NCBI GenBank assembly: GCA_009493725.1
Contig: VOGB01000004.1
Span: forward strand, 62,001 to 126,000
From: Pseudoramibacter fermentans
GTDB taxonomy: Bacteria; Bacillota; Clostridia; Eubacteriales; Eubacteriaceae
DNA length: 64,000 bases
Direction: 5' to 3'
Part shown: one piece after another, positions 24,937 through 32,856 of the stretch
Layout: each line of letters opens with the position of its first letter
Position numbering within the stretch: the first letter of the stretch is position 1
The notes under the pieces: model-generated
Databases searched by the model: none
Seen by the model: the letters and a program-made list of their open reading frames with translations, nothing else
What the model was told of the DNA's origin: nothing
Position numbers and translations under genes: made by a program

Positions 24937-24952
24937 GCGCTCAAAATATCCC

Positions 24953-24981
24953 TTGACACGTAACCGTCCGGTCACTATAAT
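24953..24981 (+). promoter_or_regulatory. Promoter with embedded TetR-type operator
   Basis: TTGACA and TATAAT are separated by 17 bases, and 16 of those bases (24960-24975, GTAACCGTCCGGTCAC) form an imperfect palindrome: GTAACCG faces CGGTCAC around the centre. A TetR gene lies downstream, so negative autoregulation at this site is likely. Two more GGTAAC repeats (24985-24990 and 24995-25000) follow the -10 box. Confidence 0.75.
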
Positions 24982-25024
24982 AAAGGTAACCAAAAGGTAA
25001 CTCGTGCGAGACAGACGCGAAGAC

Positions 25025-25067
25025 GCAGTGCTTAATTTCACGAATTGATTTTAAGTGCTGCTTTTTT
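25025..25067 (+). terminator. Terminator-like hairpin in the TetR leader
   Basis: GCAGTGCTTAA (25025-25035) pairs with TTAAGTGCTGC (25051-25061), 11 bp with two G-U pairs, followed directly by six T residues. It lies between the promoter at 24953-24981 and the TetR start codon at 25102, so it would stop transcripts early or act as an attenuator. Confidence 0.65.
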
Positions 25068-25101
25068 ATTCGGCGGTATTTAAGAACAACAGGAGGATAG
25101 A

Positions 25102-25743
25102 ATGAAGTGCCAAGAGAAAAGTACGAAAGACAGGATTTTAGAGGAGGCGCTCGTGTTGTTTGCGAAGAAAGGGTATCTGGGCACGTCGATGAACGACATC
25201 GCTGCACGGCTTGGCGTGACCAAAGCCGCACTGTACAAACATTACGCAGGAAAACAGGAAATTCTCGATTGTATTGTCAAAAAAATGAATCAGATGGATC
25301 AGCAGAGGGTGAAGCAATACGCGATGCCGGAAGGCAGCATGACAGATGTGGTTAAAGGCTATCAGACGGCAGAGCTCAGCAAAATCGCGGCGTTCACGAA
25401 AGCGCAGTTTCGGCATTGGACTGAGGAGGCTTTTCCGAGCCGTTTTCGGAAAATGCTGACGTTGGAACAATACCGGGACCCGAAAATGGCAAAGCTTTAT
25501 CAGCACTATTTGGCCAGTGAGCCCGTCGCGTATATGGCGGAGATCTTCAAGGGATTCACGAACGATGCGGCAGAAGCTGAACAGCTTGCGCTGGAATTTT
25601 ACGGGCCGATTTTCCTGATGTACAGCCTTTACGACGGAGCCGCGGACAAAGACGACATTGTAACGAGGGTCGAGCGGCATGTCGAACGGTTTTCGGTGAA
25701 GCTTCAGGCGAAACTGAAGGAGAAGGCGTGTGATGCCAGATAA
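25102..25743 (+). CDS. TetR/AcrR-family transcriptional regulator
   Basis: A 213-residue repressor. Residues about 8-55 form the TetR helix-turn-helix: RILEEALVLFAKKGYLGTSM then IAARLGVTKAALYKHYAGKQEIL. The remaining helices form the ligand and dimer domain, whose ligand is unknown. GGAGG lies 8 bases before the ATG. The gene overlaps the next one (a Cys-rich KTR protein) by about 11 bases. It starts an accessory patch whose genes look less GC-rich than their neighbours. Confidence 0.88.
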   Translation: MKCQEKSTKDRILEEALVLFAKKGYLGTSMNDIAARLGVTKAALYKHYAGKQEILDCIVKKMNQMDQQRVKQYAMPEGSMTDVVKGYQTAELSKIAAFTKAQFRHWTEEAFPSRFRKMLTLEQYRDPKMAKLYQHYLASEPVAYMAEIFKGFTNDAAEAEQLALEFYGPIFLMYSLYDGAADKDDIVTRVERHVERFSVKLQAKLKEKACDAR

Positions 25744-25939
25744 ACACATTCGGAAAAAGTGGGTGTATTGCCCACACTGCGGACAGAAAACCCGGGTACA
25801 GCTGCGAGAGGACACCGTGCTCACGCATTTTCCGCTGTTCTGTCCCAAATGCAAAAAAGAGAGCTTGATCGACGCCAAGAATTTTCAGGTCGTTCAAATT
25901 GTTGAAATGCCAGACGCCAAGACGCAGTGCGAATTGTAA
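25733..25939 (+). CDS. Cysteine-rich KTR domain protein
   Basis: A protein of about 68 residues with two CPxC knuckles (YCPHCGQKTR and FCPKCKKES) making a zinc ribbon, plus the conserved REDTVL and late DAKTQ segments. This is the cysteine-rich KTR family, small proteins common in Firmicutes and often carried on conjugative elements, with no known activity. It overlaps the end of the TetR gene. The GTG at 25730 is an alternative start 3 bases earlier. Confidence 0.85.
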   Translation: MPDKHIRKKWVYCPHCGQKTRVQLREDTVLTHFPLFCPKCKKESLIDAKNFQVVQIVEMPDAKTQCEL

Positions 25940-25988
25940 AATGATTCGTATTGCGTTTTTTTATTTGTCAAATTGAGGAGAATTTAAA

Positions 25989-26495
25989 ATGAAAGCCATT
26001 GTTTACACGTCCAATACGGGAAGCACACAAAAATATGCGGAAATGCTGTCGGCGCGTTTGGCTGTGCCCGCGTACAGCTTGAAGAAAGCGAGAGCGGCCG
26101 TTAAACCGGGAACGGCGGTCCTTTATCTCGGATGGATCAGAGCCGGGAAAATTATGGGTTACGCGGAGGCGGCCAGAAATTACGACGTATCGGCGGTGTG
26201 CGCCGTTGGGATGGGGCAGACCGGCACGCAGGTTCGGGAAGTCAGAGAAAAAAATAAAATTCCGGCGCAAGCGCCGTTGTTTACCCTTCAGGGTAATTTT
26301 GACATCAAAAAGCTTCACGGCGCGTACAAAGTAATGATGCAGATGATGGTTAAAACCGTAGGGAAGGCGCTCGCGAAGAAGGCCGAGCGGACCCCTGAGG
26401 AGGACGACATGCTGGAAATGATGATGCGCGACGGCGAGCGCGTGAAGGCTGAAAATTTAAACAAAGTGCTCGATTGGGCCATCGCGCAGCAATAG
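25989..26495 (+). CDS. Flavodoxin-domain protein
   Basis: A 168-residue flavodoxin-like protein. The N-terminal strand and FMN phosphate loop read AIVYTSNTGSTQKYAEML, with the T-x-T-G-x-T pattern slightly altered. A second strand ends in LYLGWIRAG, resembling HemG-type flavodoxin domains. The C-terminal 50 residues (AKKAERTPEEDDMLEMMM onward) are helical and charged. Its redox partner is unknown. GAGGAG lies 9 bases before the ATG. Confidence 0.78.
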   Translation: MKAIVYTSNTGSTQKYAEMLSARLAVPAYSLKKARAAVKPGTAVLYLGWIRAGKIMGYAEAARNYDVSAVCAVGMGQTGTQVREVREKNKIPAQAPLFTLQGNFDIKKLHGAYKVMMQMMVKTVGKALAKKAERTPEEDDMLEMMMRDGERVKAENLNKVLDWAIAQQ

Positions 26496-26505
26496 GAGGG
26501 GGAAT

Positions 26506-26922
26506 ATGAAGCTTTATATTGGAAATGTCGTCACGACCGTGACGACGGTGATGATTTTAGTGTTACTTGGATTTATTAGTTATTCCGTTTACAACCGAAC
26601 GAACATTCAATATTGGGGACGAAGAAGTCTTTTTCTTCTGATTTACGGACTGGTCGTTTGCTGTTTTGCAGCGGCGCGGGATGGCCTCGACAAGACGATT
26701 CAGCATGCGGTCGACGGCAGCTGCGCGCCGGGTGTGTTTCCCCTGCTCAGCTTCCCGACTGTCGTCGGCTGTGTCGGCGCGGCTCTGATTCTTATCGCGG
26801 CCATCGCGACGCCGATTGCGAAAACACAGCACATGCGCCGCATTTGGTTTAACGTGATGTCCTGCGAGATTGTGATGAAAATTGCCGTGATGGAAATTTC
26901 GAGGGTAATGATTGGAATGTAA
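26506..26922 (+). CDS. Hypothetical small membrane protein
   Basis: 138 residues with four hydrophobic segments: an N-terminal helix after KLYIGN, one after the Arg pair of WGRRSLF, a third after VDGSCAP, and a C-terminal amphipathic stretch. I do not recognise the family. GGAGGGGG precedes the ATG, 10 bases after the flavodoxin gene, so they are probably cotranscribed. Confidence 0.65.
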   Translation: MKLYIGNVVTTVTTVMILVLLGFISYSVYNRTNIQYWGRRSLFLLIYGLVVCCFAAARDGLDKTIQHAVDGSCAPGVFPLLSFPTVVGCVGAALILIAAIATPIAKTQHMRRIWFNVMSCEIVMKIAVMEISRVMIGM

Positions 26923-26937
26923 TAGGAGGTCATCGCG

Positions 26938-27153
26938 ATGAAATGTCCAAAATGCGGAAAAGAAATGCGTTCCGGTTATTTATTTGCCAGTAAAGATGGC
27001 GCTTTCAGTTTTGCAAATGAAGTTCCAGGTGTATTTGAAAAAGCAGATAGATCAGACGGCTTTGTCGAAATCACACAGTTAAGGCTCGGACACAGGGTCC
27101 ATATTGAGGCTCATTGCTGCGAAGCCTGCCGATTCGTCGTTTTTCATTATTAA
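26938..27153 (+). CDS. Small zinc-ribbon protein (DUF6487-like)
   Basis: 71 residues with an N-terminal CPKCGKEM knuckle and a second pair of Cys near the end (CCEACRF), a two-knuckle zinc ribbon resembling the PF20097/DUF6487 group. Its function is unknown. AGGAGG lies 8 bases before the ATG. It is the last intact gene of the TetR-led run before two gene remnants. Confidence 0.7.
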   Translation: MKCPKCGKEMRSGYLFASKDGAFSFANEVPGVFEKADRSDGFVEITQLRLGHRVHIEAHCCEACRFVVFHY

Positions 27154-27172
27154 TCATGACGGAGGAGCTGAC

Positions 27173-27241
27173 ATGGCATTAATTGTAGATCGACTCACAA
27201 AAGCGTACACGGTTAAGACCGCGGTCGACAATGTCTCATGC
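27173..27241 (+). pseudogene. Remnant: start of an ABC transporter ATPase
   Basis: GGAGGAG and an ATG at 27173 open a reading frame whose first 22 or 23 codons match the start of drug-export ABC ATPases (MALIVDRLTKAYTVKTAVDN). The homology stops there: no Walker A, signature or Walker B follows, and the frame continues into unrelated Cys-rich sequence. This looks like a deletion scar joined to the remnant that follows. Confidence 0.7.
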
Positions 27242-27587
27242 ACCTTTTGTGGATATGGAAAATATGATCGGCAATATGATGCGATGCGCAAATGTAACGG
27301 AACGGGAGCTTGCGGAAAAACAGGAGGTTGCCACAGAATTCGGAGAGAGGCTGTCTTGGAAGTATCTTTGTTATGTGAGAGCGCATCTAATTCTGTGGCG
27401 TGTTCCAACTAAAATACTATATAGCGAACATGACAATATGACCGATTGGGAAACCGTATCCGCATTTGCTGAACGTCACTGTGCAGAGCTCACGGTCATG
27501 CCAGGTGGTGAGCATTGGTTCCACACTGAAGAACAGATGCGGTTCTTAGACAATTGGCTGAAAATTCAAGCTGATAGACGAGATTAG
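27231..27587 (+). pseudogene. Remnant: C-terminal half of an alpha/beta hydrolase
   Basis: A 118-codon frame resembles the last half of an alpha/beta hydrolase: the segment PTKILYSEHDNMTDWETV carries the acid residue, and GGEHWFHTEEQMRFLDNW carries the catalytic His region near the C-terminus. The N-terminal half with the nucleophile elbow is absent, and no ribosome binding site precedes the frame. The junction with the ABC remnant is near 27237. Confidence 0.7.
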
Positions 27588-27679
27588 AATTCTTGTAATG
27601 CAAATTTCGAGAATTTTGATTAAGATGTCATAAAAGAAGGATAGTTAGGATATAATAGAAATAAAAAGGAAAACGTTCA

Positions 27680-27829
27680 ATGAAAACAATAGAAAATGAT
27701 TCGAAATGTATTGAAATCAAGCTCGACGAAGCGGACGCAGCAGCCGCTAGATCAGATGTTCGATACTCGGCGTCAGAGGTATTTGACCGCGTCAGAGAAC
27801 GCATCTGCAAACAAAAGAAAAAGAAATAA
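27680..27829 (+). CDS. Small hypothetical protein
   Basis: A 49-codon ORF with a TATAAT-like box near 27651, AAGGA upstream of the ATG, and an intrinsic terminator after it. The predicted protein is charged, with an N-terminal ENDSKCIEIKLDEAD, a middle RSDVRYSASEVFDRVRE and a Lys-rich tail. The middle resembles tails of small antitoxin-like proteins in Firmicutes, but I cannot name a family and no toxin gene is adjacent. Confidence 0.55.
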   Translation: MKTIENDSKCIEIKLDEADAAAARSDVRYSASEVFDRVRERICKQKKKK

Positions 27830-27837
27830 AGCATCAC

Positions 27838-27880
27838 AAAAGCCATTGATTTGAAAGATATTTCAGATCAATGGCTTTTA
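27838..27880. terminator. Bidirectional terminator between the accessory patch and trkH
   Basis: AAAAGCCATTGAT and ATCAATGGCTTTT pair as outer arms, with a TGAAA/TTTCA inner stem. It can stop the small gene on the plus strand and the trk genes on the minus strand. Confidence 0.88.
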
Positions 27881-27890
27881 TAATTTTGTT

Positions 27891-29339
27891 TTAGGATCTC
27901 TGCCAAATGCTCGGGACAAAAAGCAGGAGCATCGGGAAGATTTCCAGACGGCCGGCAAGCATATCAAAAGTGAGAATCAATTTGCTAATTGGGCTGTAGG
28001 CCGAGAAATTTGACGCCGGCCCGACACCGGCCAATCCCGGGCCGATGTTGTTCAGTGTCGCGGCCACCGCTGTGAAGTTGGTCTCCATCGAGAAGCCGTC
28101 CAGACTGATGATCAAGACGCTTAGGCCGAAAATCAGAAAATACACGGCCGTGAAGACGTTGATCGAGCGCAGCACCGTGTGTTCGACGGTTTCGCCGTCG
28201 AGCATGACCTTCCGGACCGACCGGGGATGGACGATCTGGAACAGTTCTTTCTTTAAAGTTTTGAGCAGAACCAGGATGCGCGAGACCTTCATGCCGCCGC
28301 CGGTACTGCCGGCGCAGGCGCCGCAGATCATCAAAAGCACCAGAATCCATTTGGAGAAGGACGGCCAGAGATCGAAGTTCGTCGTCGAGAACCCGGTCGT
28401 CGTGATGATCGAGCCGACCTGGAATGCCGCGTCGCGCACGGCGTCGCTGAGATGGTGGTAGAGATCGGTGCGGGTGAAGATCTGGACCGTAATCAGCGCG
28501 ATGGACGCGAGGATGATGAGGATGTAGGCCCGGACTTCTTCCATCTTGAAGGCTTCCTTCGGTCTGTGGTAAAGCAGCAGGAAGTAGAAGCTGAAATTCA
28601 CCCCGAAGGCGATCATCGCGATCGTGATGATCCACTGCTGAACGGGGGTGTAGGCCGCGCAGCTGGAGTTCAAAATGCCGAAGCCCCCGGTCCCGGCCGT
28701 CCCAAAGGTGATGCACAGGGTGTCGAACCAGGGCATCCGCGCGATCAACAGACAGACGATTTGGCCAATGGTCATGCCGATGTAGATCTTGTAGAGGATC
28801 GAGGCGGTGTTGTGCACCCGGGGCACGAATTTGGACACATCCGGGCCCGGACTTTCCGCCCGCATCAAATTCATCTGGGAGCCGCCCTTCATCGGGATGA
28901 ACATCAGGATGAAGACGAGGACGCCCATCCCGCCGATCCAGTGGGAGAAGCTGCGCCAGAACAGACTCGCGTGGCTCAGGGCCTCGACGTTTGTAAGAAT
29001 CGACGACCCCGTCGTCGTGAAACCGCTGACGATTTCAAAGAGGGCGTCGATATAATTGGGAATCTCGCTGGTCAGGACGAAGGGCAGCGCGCCGACGGCC
29101 GACATGACGATCCACGCCAGTGCGACGGTGATGTAGCCGCTCTTTTGATAAATGCGGTTGTCGTCGGGCTGCTTGGAAAGCAAAAAGCCGATCCCCTCGC
29201 AGCCGGCGATGACGATCAAATACGCCGGCAGCACAGCAAATTCGCGGTAGATCAGACCGATGACGATCGAGGAGCAGAGCAGCAGCCCCTCAATTCGGAG
29301 TATCCAGCTGGTGACGTAGCGAATCATCGAGCGGTTCAT
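27891..29339 (-). CDS. trkH: Trk/Ktr-type potassium uptake channel subunit
   Basis: A 482-residue membrane channel for potassium uptake with four pore-like repeats; visible filter segments include SGFTTTGSSI, FGTAGTGGFG and SIITTTGFST. This is the TrkH/KtrB superfamily. It pairs with the NAD-binding TrkA protein coded immediately upstream on the same strand; the stop of trkA overlaps its ATG by 4 bases. The full-length, four-repeat layout suggests a functional subunit. Confidence 0.92.
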   Translation of the reverse strand: MNRSMIRYVTSWILRIEGLLLCSSIVIGLIYREFAVLPAYLIVIAGCEGIGFLLSKQPDDNRIYQKSGYITVALAWIVMSAVGALPFVLTSEIPNYIDALFEIVSGFTTTGSSILTNVEALSHASLFWRSFSHWIGGMGVLVFILMFIPMKGGSQMNLMRAESPGPDVSKFVPRVHNTASILYKIYIGMTIGQIVCLLIARMPWFDTLCITFGTAGTGGFGILNSSCAAYTPVQQWIITIAMIAFGVNFSFYFLLLYHRPKEAFKMEEVRAYILIILASIALITVQIFTRTDLYHHLSDAVRDAAFQVGSIITTTGFSTTNFDLWPSFSKWILVLLMICGACAGSTGGGMKVSRILVLLKTLKKELFQIVHPRSVRKVMLDGETVEHTVLRSINVFTAVYFLIFGLSVLIISLDGFSMETNFTAVAATLNNIGPGLAGVGPASNFSAYSPISKLILTFDMLAGRLEIFPMLLLFVPSIWQRS

Positions 29340-30703
29340 GGGCGCACCCGCGTTTCCAGAATGTCGCCGATTTCGTCAAAGCCGGTATTCGTGGTGACGA
29401 CGATGACCGAGTCCCCGGGTATGAAATAAGACTGCCCGTCGGGGATGATGAGCTGATTCTTTCGGTAGATCCCGGCGACCAATGTGTTTTTCTTGAAGTG
29501 GAGATCCTCAAAAGGCACATGCGTGATCGGCGAATTGCGGCGAATGGTGAATTCCAGCGCTTCAACGCGGTCGTCCATGATTTTGTACAAGGTTTCCACA
29601 TTGCTGTCGTAGGAATTGGCCATGGCTCGGACGTACTGCAGAATCGTTTCGGTGGTGATGGTTTTGGGGTTGATGACCGAATCGAGGTCGAGGCTGCGGA
29701 CGACGTCGTTGAATTCCAGACGGCTCATTTTCGTAATGACCTTCTGGCGGATTTTGTCCTTCGCGTAGAGGGACAGGATGATGTTTTCTTCGTCGATGCC
29801 GGTGCAGGCGACGAGGGAGTCCATTTCCTCGAGGCCTTCCTCGCGCAGCAGGTCCTCGTCGGAGCCGTCGCCGCAGATGATCTGCGCCTTGTGCAGGTGT
29901 TCGGCCAGCATTTCGCACCGTTCGCGGCTGCGTTCGATGATCTTGACTTTGATCCCCATGTTGAGCAGCATTTTCGCGAGGTAATAGCCCATTTCGCCGC
30001 AGCCGATGATCATCGTGTTGCGGACGGTATCGGTTTTTAAGCCCACGTCGCCGATGAATTTCAGCGCGTTTTTCGGGCTCAAAATCACGGAGAGCTTGTC
30101 GTTTTTGGAGACGACGTAATTCCCGTCGGGGATGACGATGTCGTTGCCGTGCTCGGCGATGCAGATCAGCCCGTCGGTCTGGAGGATCTTGGCGTCCTTG
30201 ATCGCCTGTCCGATCAGCGGTGAGTGGTCCGGCACGCGGAAGCGGAACATTTCGATGTGGCCCTTTGAGAAGCTGTTGATGCCGATGGCGGTCGGGAAGC
30301 GCAGCAGGCGCACGATTTCCCGCGCGGCCGCGTGTTCCGGGTTGATCGTCATGGCCAGCCCCAGCTCCCGCCGGATGTAATCCCGGCCCGTCGAGTAGAT
30401 CGGGTTGCGCACCCGGGCGATGGTGCGGCAGGCTGAAGCCCGTTTAGCCAGCACACAGCACAGCAGGTTGACCTCGTCGCTGAAGGTGACCGCGATCAGG
30501 ATATCGGCGTTCTGGATATCTGCCCGCTCGAGGATCTGATAATCCGTGCCGTTGCCACAAATCCCCATGACGTCGTAAAGGTCCGTCAGGTGCTCTAAGC
30601 GCTCAGCGTTTGTGTCGATCACCGTGACGTTGTGATCTTCATTGGAAAGTTTTGCGGCCAGAGCCGATCCGACCTTGCCGCAGCCTACAATAATAATTTG
30701 CAT
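29336..30703 (-). CDS. trkA: Potassium transporter regulatory protein TrkA
   Basis: A 455-residue cytoplasmic gating ring protein with two tandem RCK units. The first Rossmann motif IIVGCGKVGSALAAKL is at the N-terminus and the second, MIIGCGEMGYYLAKML, is near residue 230; each is followed by a TrkA-C domain. The double-unit form is the classic TrkA of about 455 residues. GGAG precedes the ATG. It is first in the trkA-trkH unit. Confidence 0.94.
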   Translation of the reverse strand: MQIIIVGCGKVGSALAAKLSNEDHNVTVIDTNAERLEHLTDLYDVMGICGNGTDYQILERADIQNADILIAVTFSDEVNLLCCVLAKRASACRTIARVRNPIYSTGRDYIRRELGLAMTINPEHAAAREIVRLLRFPTAIGINSFSKGHIEMFRFRVPDHSPLIGQAIKDAKILQTDGLICIAEHGNDIVIPDGNYVVSKNDKLSVILSPKNALKFIGDVGLKTDTVRNTMIIGCGEMGYYLAKMLLNMGIKVKIIERSRERCEMLAEHLHKAQIICGDGSDEDLLREEGLEEMDSLVACTGIDEENIILSLYAKDKIRQKVITKMSRLEFNDVVRSLDLDSVINPKTITTETILQYVRAMANSYDSNVETLYKIMDDRVEALEFTIRRNSPITHVPFEDLHFKKNTLVAGIYRKNQLIIPDGQSYFIPGDSVIVVTTNTGFDEIGDILETRVRP

Positions 30704-30819
30704 ACAATCTCCAAATAGAATAAATAATATTTTTTTATAAAGAATACAGCCATTGTATCACAAATAAAAATTCAAGTGAGAGGAATCAGAAATATATTTC
30801 AAAATCATGGTTTTAAACA

Positions 30820-30848
30820 TTTACATAAAAAAGAATAATTATTATAAT
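30820..30848 (+). promoter_or_regulatory. Promoter of the sucrose operon
   Basis: TTTACA and TATAAT are separated by 17 bases, about 55 bases before the PTS gene. No clear antiterminator (RAT) or cre element is visible in the 30704-30902 gap. Confidence 0.7.
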
Positions 30849-30902
30849 AAACTATATACTCAATCATTTGGTTGAAGAGAAATTATTTGAAGAGAGGATT
30901 TT

Positions 30903-32819
30903 ATGGATTACAAGGCAACTGCACAGGGGGTTCTGGACCACATCGGCGGTCCGGACAACATCGTGTCCGCAGCGCACTGCGCGACCCGGCTCAGACTGGT
31001 CATTGCGGACAACAGCAAGCTTGACAAAGCGGGCGTTGAAAACGTAGACGGCGTTAAGGGGGCGTTCGAGGCTTCCGGCCAGATTCAGATCATCATCGGG
31101 ACCGGCGCCGTCAACAAGGTCTACGACGAGTTCATCGCGCTCTCCGGCGCCTCGGAAGGCACGAAAGACGACGTCAAGGCGGCGGCCGCCGACAAGCAGA
31201 ACTGGTTCATGCGGGCGATTAAAACACTGGGGGATATTTTCGTTCCGATCATTCCGGCCATCGTCGCTTCTGGGCTTTTAAACGGGCTCCTCGGCGGGCT
31301 CACCCAGATCAACCCGGCCCTGGCGGACAGCGGCTGGTACACGATCATCAACATGATGGCCGGCGCCGCGCTGACCATGCTGCCGATTTTGATCGCGATT
31401 TCCGCGGCGAAGAAATTCGGCGGCAACCAATTCCTCGCGGCGGTTATCGGCTTCGTGATGATTCACCCGAGCCTGGTCAACGCCTGGTCTCAGACAGTGG
31501 TCAAGGGCGGCAAAATGGTTGCCAACCCGGAAATTCACGCGCTGCTTAAAATTGGCAGCTACACCGTGAAAAACGTCGGCTATCAAGGCCACGTCATTCC
31601 GGTCATCATCGCGATTTGGTTCATGTGCTTCTTAGAAAAACGGCTGCACAAGGTCGTGCCGGAAATGATCGATCTCTTTGTTACGCCGCTGGTGACGGTA
31701 TTGGTCACCGGACTTTTGACCTTCATCGTCATTGGACCGATCTTCTCGACGGTAGAAGGCTGGATCCTCACCGGCGCCACCGCGCTGATTCGGATGCCCC
31801 TCGGCATTGGCGGGCTCATCATCGGCTTCGTCTACGCGTTCACGGTGGTCGCGGGCTTCCACCACATGTACAACATGATCGAGGCCCAAATGCTCGGCAG
31901 CGTCGCCCATTTGAATATCTGGATGCCGGTCGCGACGGCGGCCAACGTCGCTCAGGGTGCCGCGGCTATGGCTGTGGCCTTTAAGACGAAGAACAAAAAG
32001 ACGGAAGCGATGGCCTTCCCGGCATCTCTCTCCGCCTTCCTCGGCATCACCGAACCGGCGATCTTCGGGGTCAACGTCCGTTACCGCAAGCCCTTTATCG
32101 CTGGGTGTATCGGTGGGGCAGTCGGCGGGATGCTCGCCTCCTGGATGGGCATCGGCGCGACGGCCTACGGCGTCACCGGCCTGTTTGGCTTTTTGATTGT
32201 ACCGGGCTTCTGGATTCAGTACGGGATTATGATGGCGGTGGCCTTCGCGGTGGCCTTCGGCATTTCCTTTGTGATTTACCGCGATCCTGAACCGGAACTG
32301 GCTGGCTCAGCGAAAGAAATGGAAGCCGAAATCCTCGACAAGGAAGGGGACGTCGAAGAAGACGGCAAGCTGAAAGTCGTCTACGCGCCGGTTAAAGGGA
32401 CGGCTGTGCCGTCGTCGGAAATTCACGACGAAACCTTTGCGGCTGAGCTCCTCGGACCGGGCATGGCCATCATTCCAGAAGAAGGCAAAATTTACGCGCC
32501 TTTTGACGGCACACTGACGATGATGTTCGATACCAAACACGCGCTGGGCCTCGTGTCCGAAGACGGCGTCGAAGTGCTGATTCACGTTGGCATTGACACG
32601 GTCAATTTGAAGGGCGAACACTTCAAGGCGCTGGCCGAATCGGGCGACACCATCACCCGCGGACAGGAACTCTTGGAATTTGACATTCCGGCCATCGAAA
32701 AGGCGGGCTACCACATGGATACGCCGGTAATCGTCACCAACGGCGACCAGTTCAAGAGCGTCAAAGCGGTTAAGACCGGTCCGGTGGAACCGGGCGAACC
32801 GGTCATCGAAATCGAATAG
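30903..32819 (+). CDS. scrA: Sucrose-type PTS permease, EIIBCA fusion
   Basis: A 638-residue membrane phosphotransferase taking up and phosphorylating a sugar. EIIB is first, with the phosphorylated Cys in AHCATRLRL (about residue 22). EIIC follows with about ten helices, including the VAGFHHMYNMIEAQ loop and GITEPAIFGVN. The last 150 residues are EIIA, with the active His in LIHVGIDTVNLKG (about residue 561). The beta-glucoside/sucrose PTS family is clear, and the sucrose-6-phosphate hydrolase immediately downstream supports sucrose. Confidence 0.9.
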   Translation: MDYKATAQGVLDHIGGPDNIVSAAHCATRLRLVIADNSKLDKAGVENVDGVKGAFEASGQIQIIIGTGAVNKVYDEFIALSGASEGTKDDVKAAAADKQNWFMRAIKTLGDIFVPIIPAIVASGLLNGLLGGLTQINPALADSGWYTIINMMAGAALTMLPILIAISAAKKFGGNQFLAAVIGFVMIHPSLVNAWSQTVVKGGKMVANPEIHALLKIGSYTVKNVGYQGHVIPVIIAIWFMCFLEKRLHKVVPEMIDLFVTPLVTVLVTGLLTFIVIGPIFSTVEGWILTGATALIRMPLGIGGLIIGFVYAFTVVAGFHHMYNMIEAQMLGSVAHLNIWMPVATAANVAQGAAAMAVAFKTKNKKTEAMAFPASLSAFLGITEPAIFGVNVRYRKPFIAGCIGGAVGGMLASWMGIGATAYGVTGLFGFLIVPGFWIQYGIMMAVAFAVAFGISFVIYRDPEPELAGSAKEMEAEILDKEGDVEEDGKLKVVYAPVKGTAVPSSEIHDETFAAELLGPGMAIIPEEGKIYAPFDGTLTMMFDTKHALGLVSEDGVEVLIHVGIDTVNLKGEHFKALAESGDTITRGQELLEFDIPAIEKAGYHMDTPVIVTNGDQFKSVKAVKTGPVEPGEPVIEIE

Positions 32820-32856
32820 GTGCCGGCGCAAGCGTCTCGGAAAAGGGGGACAGCAA

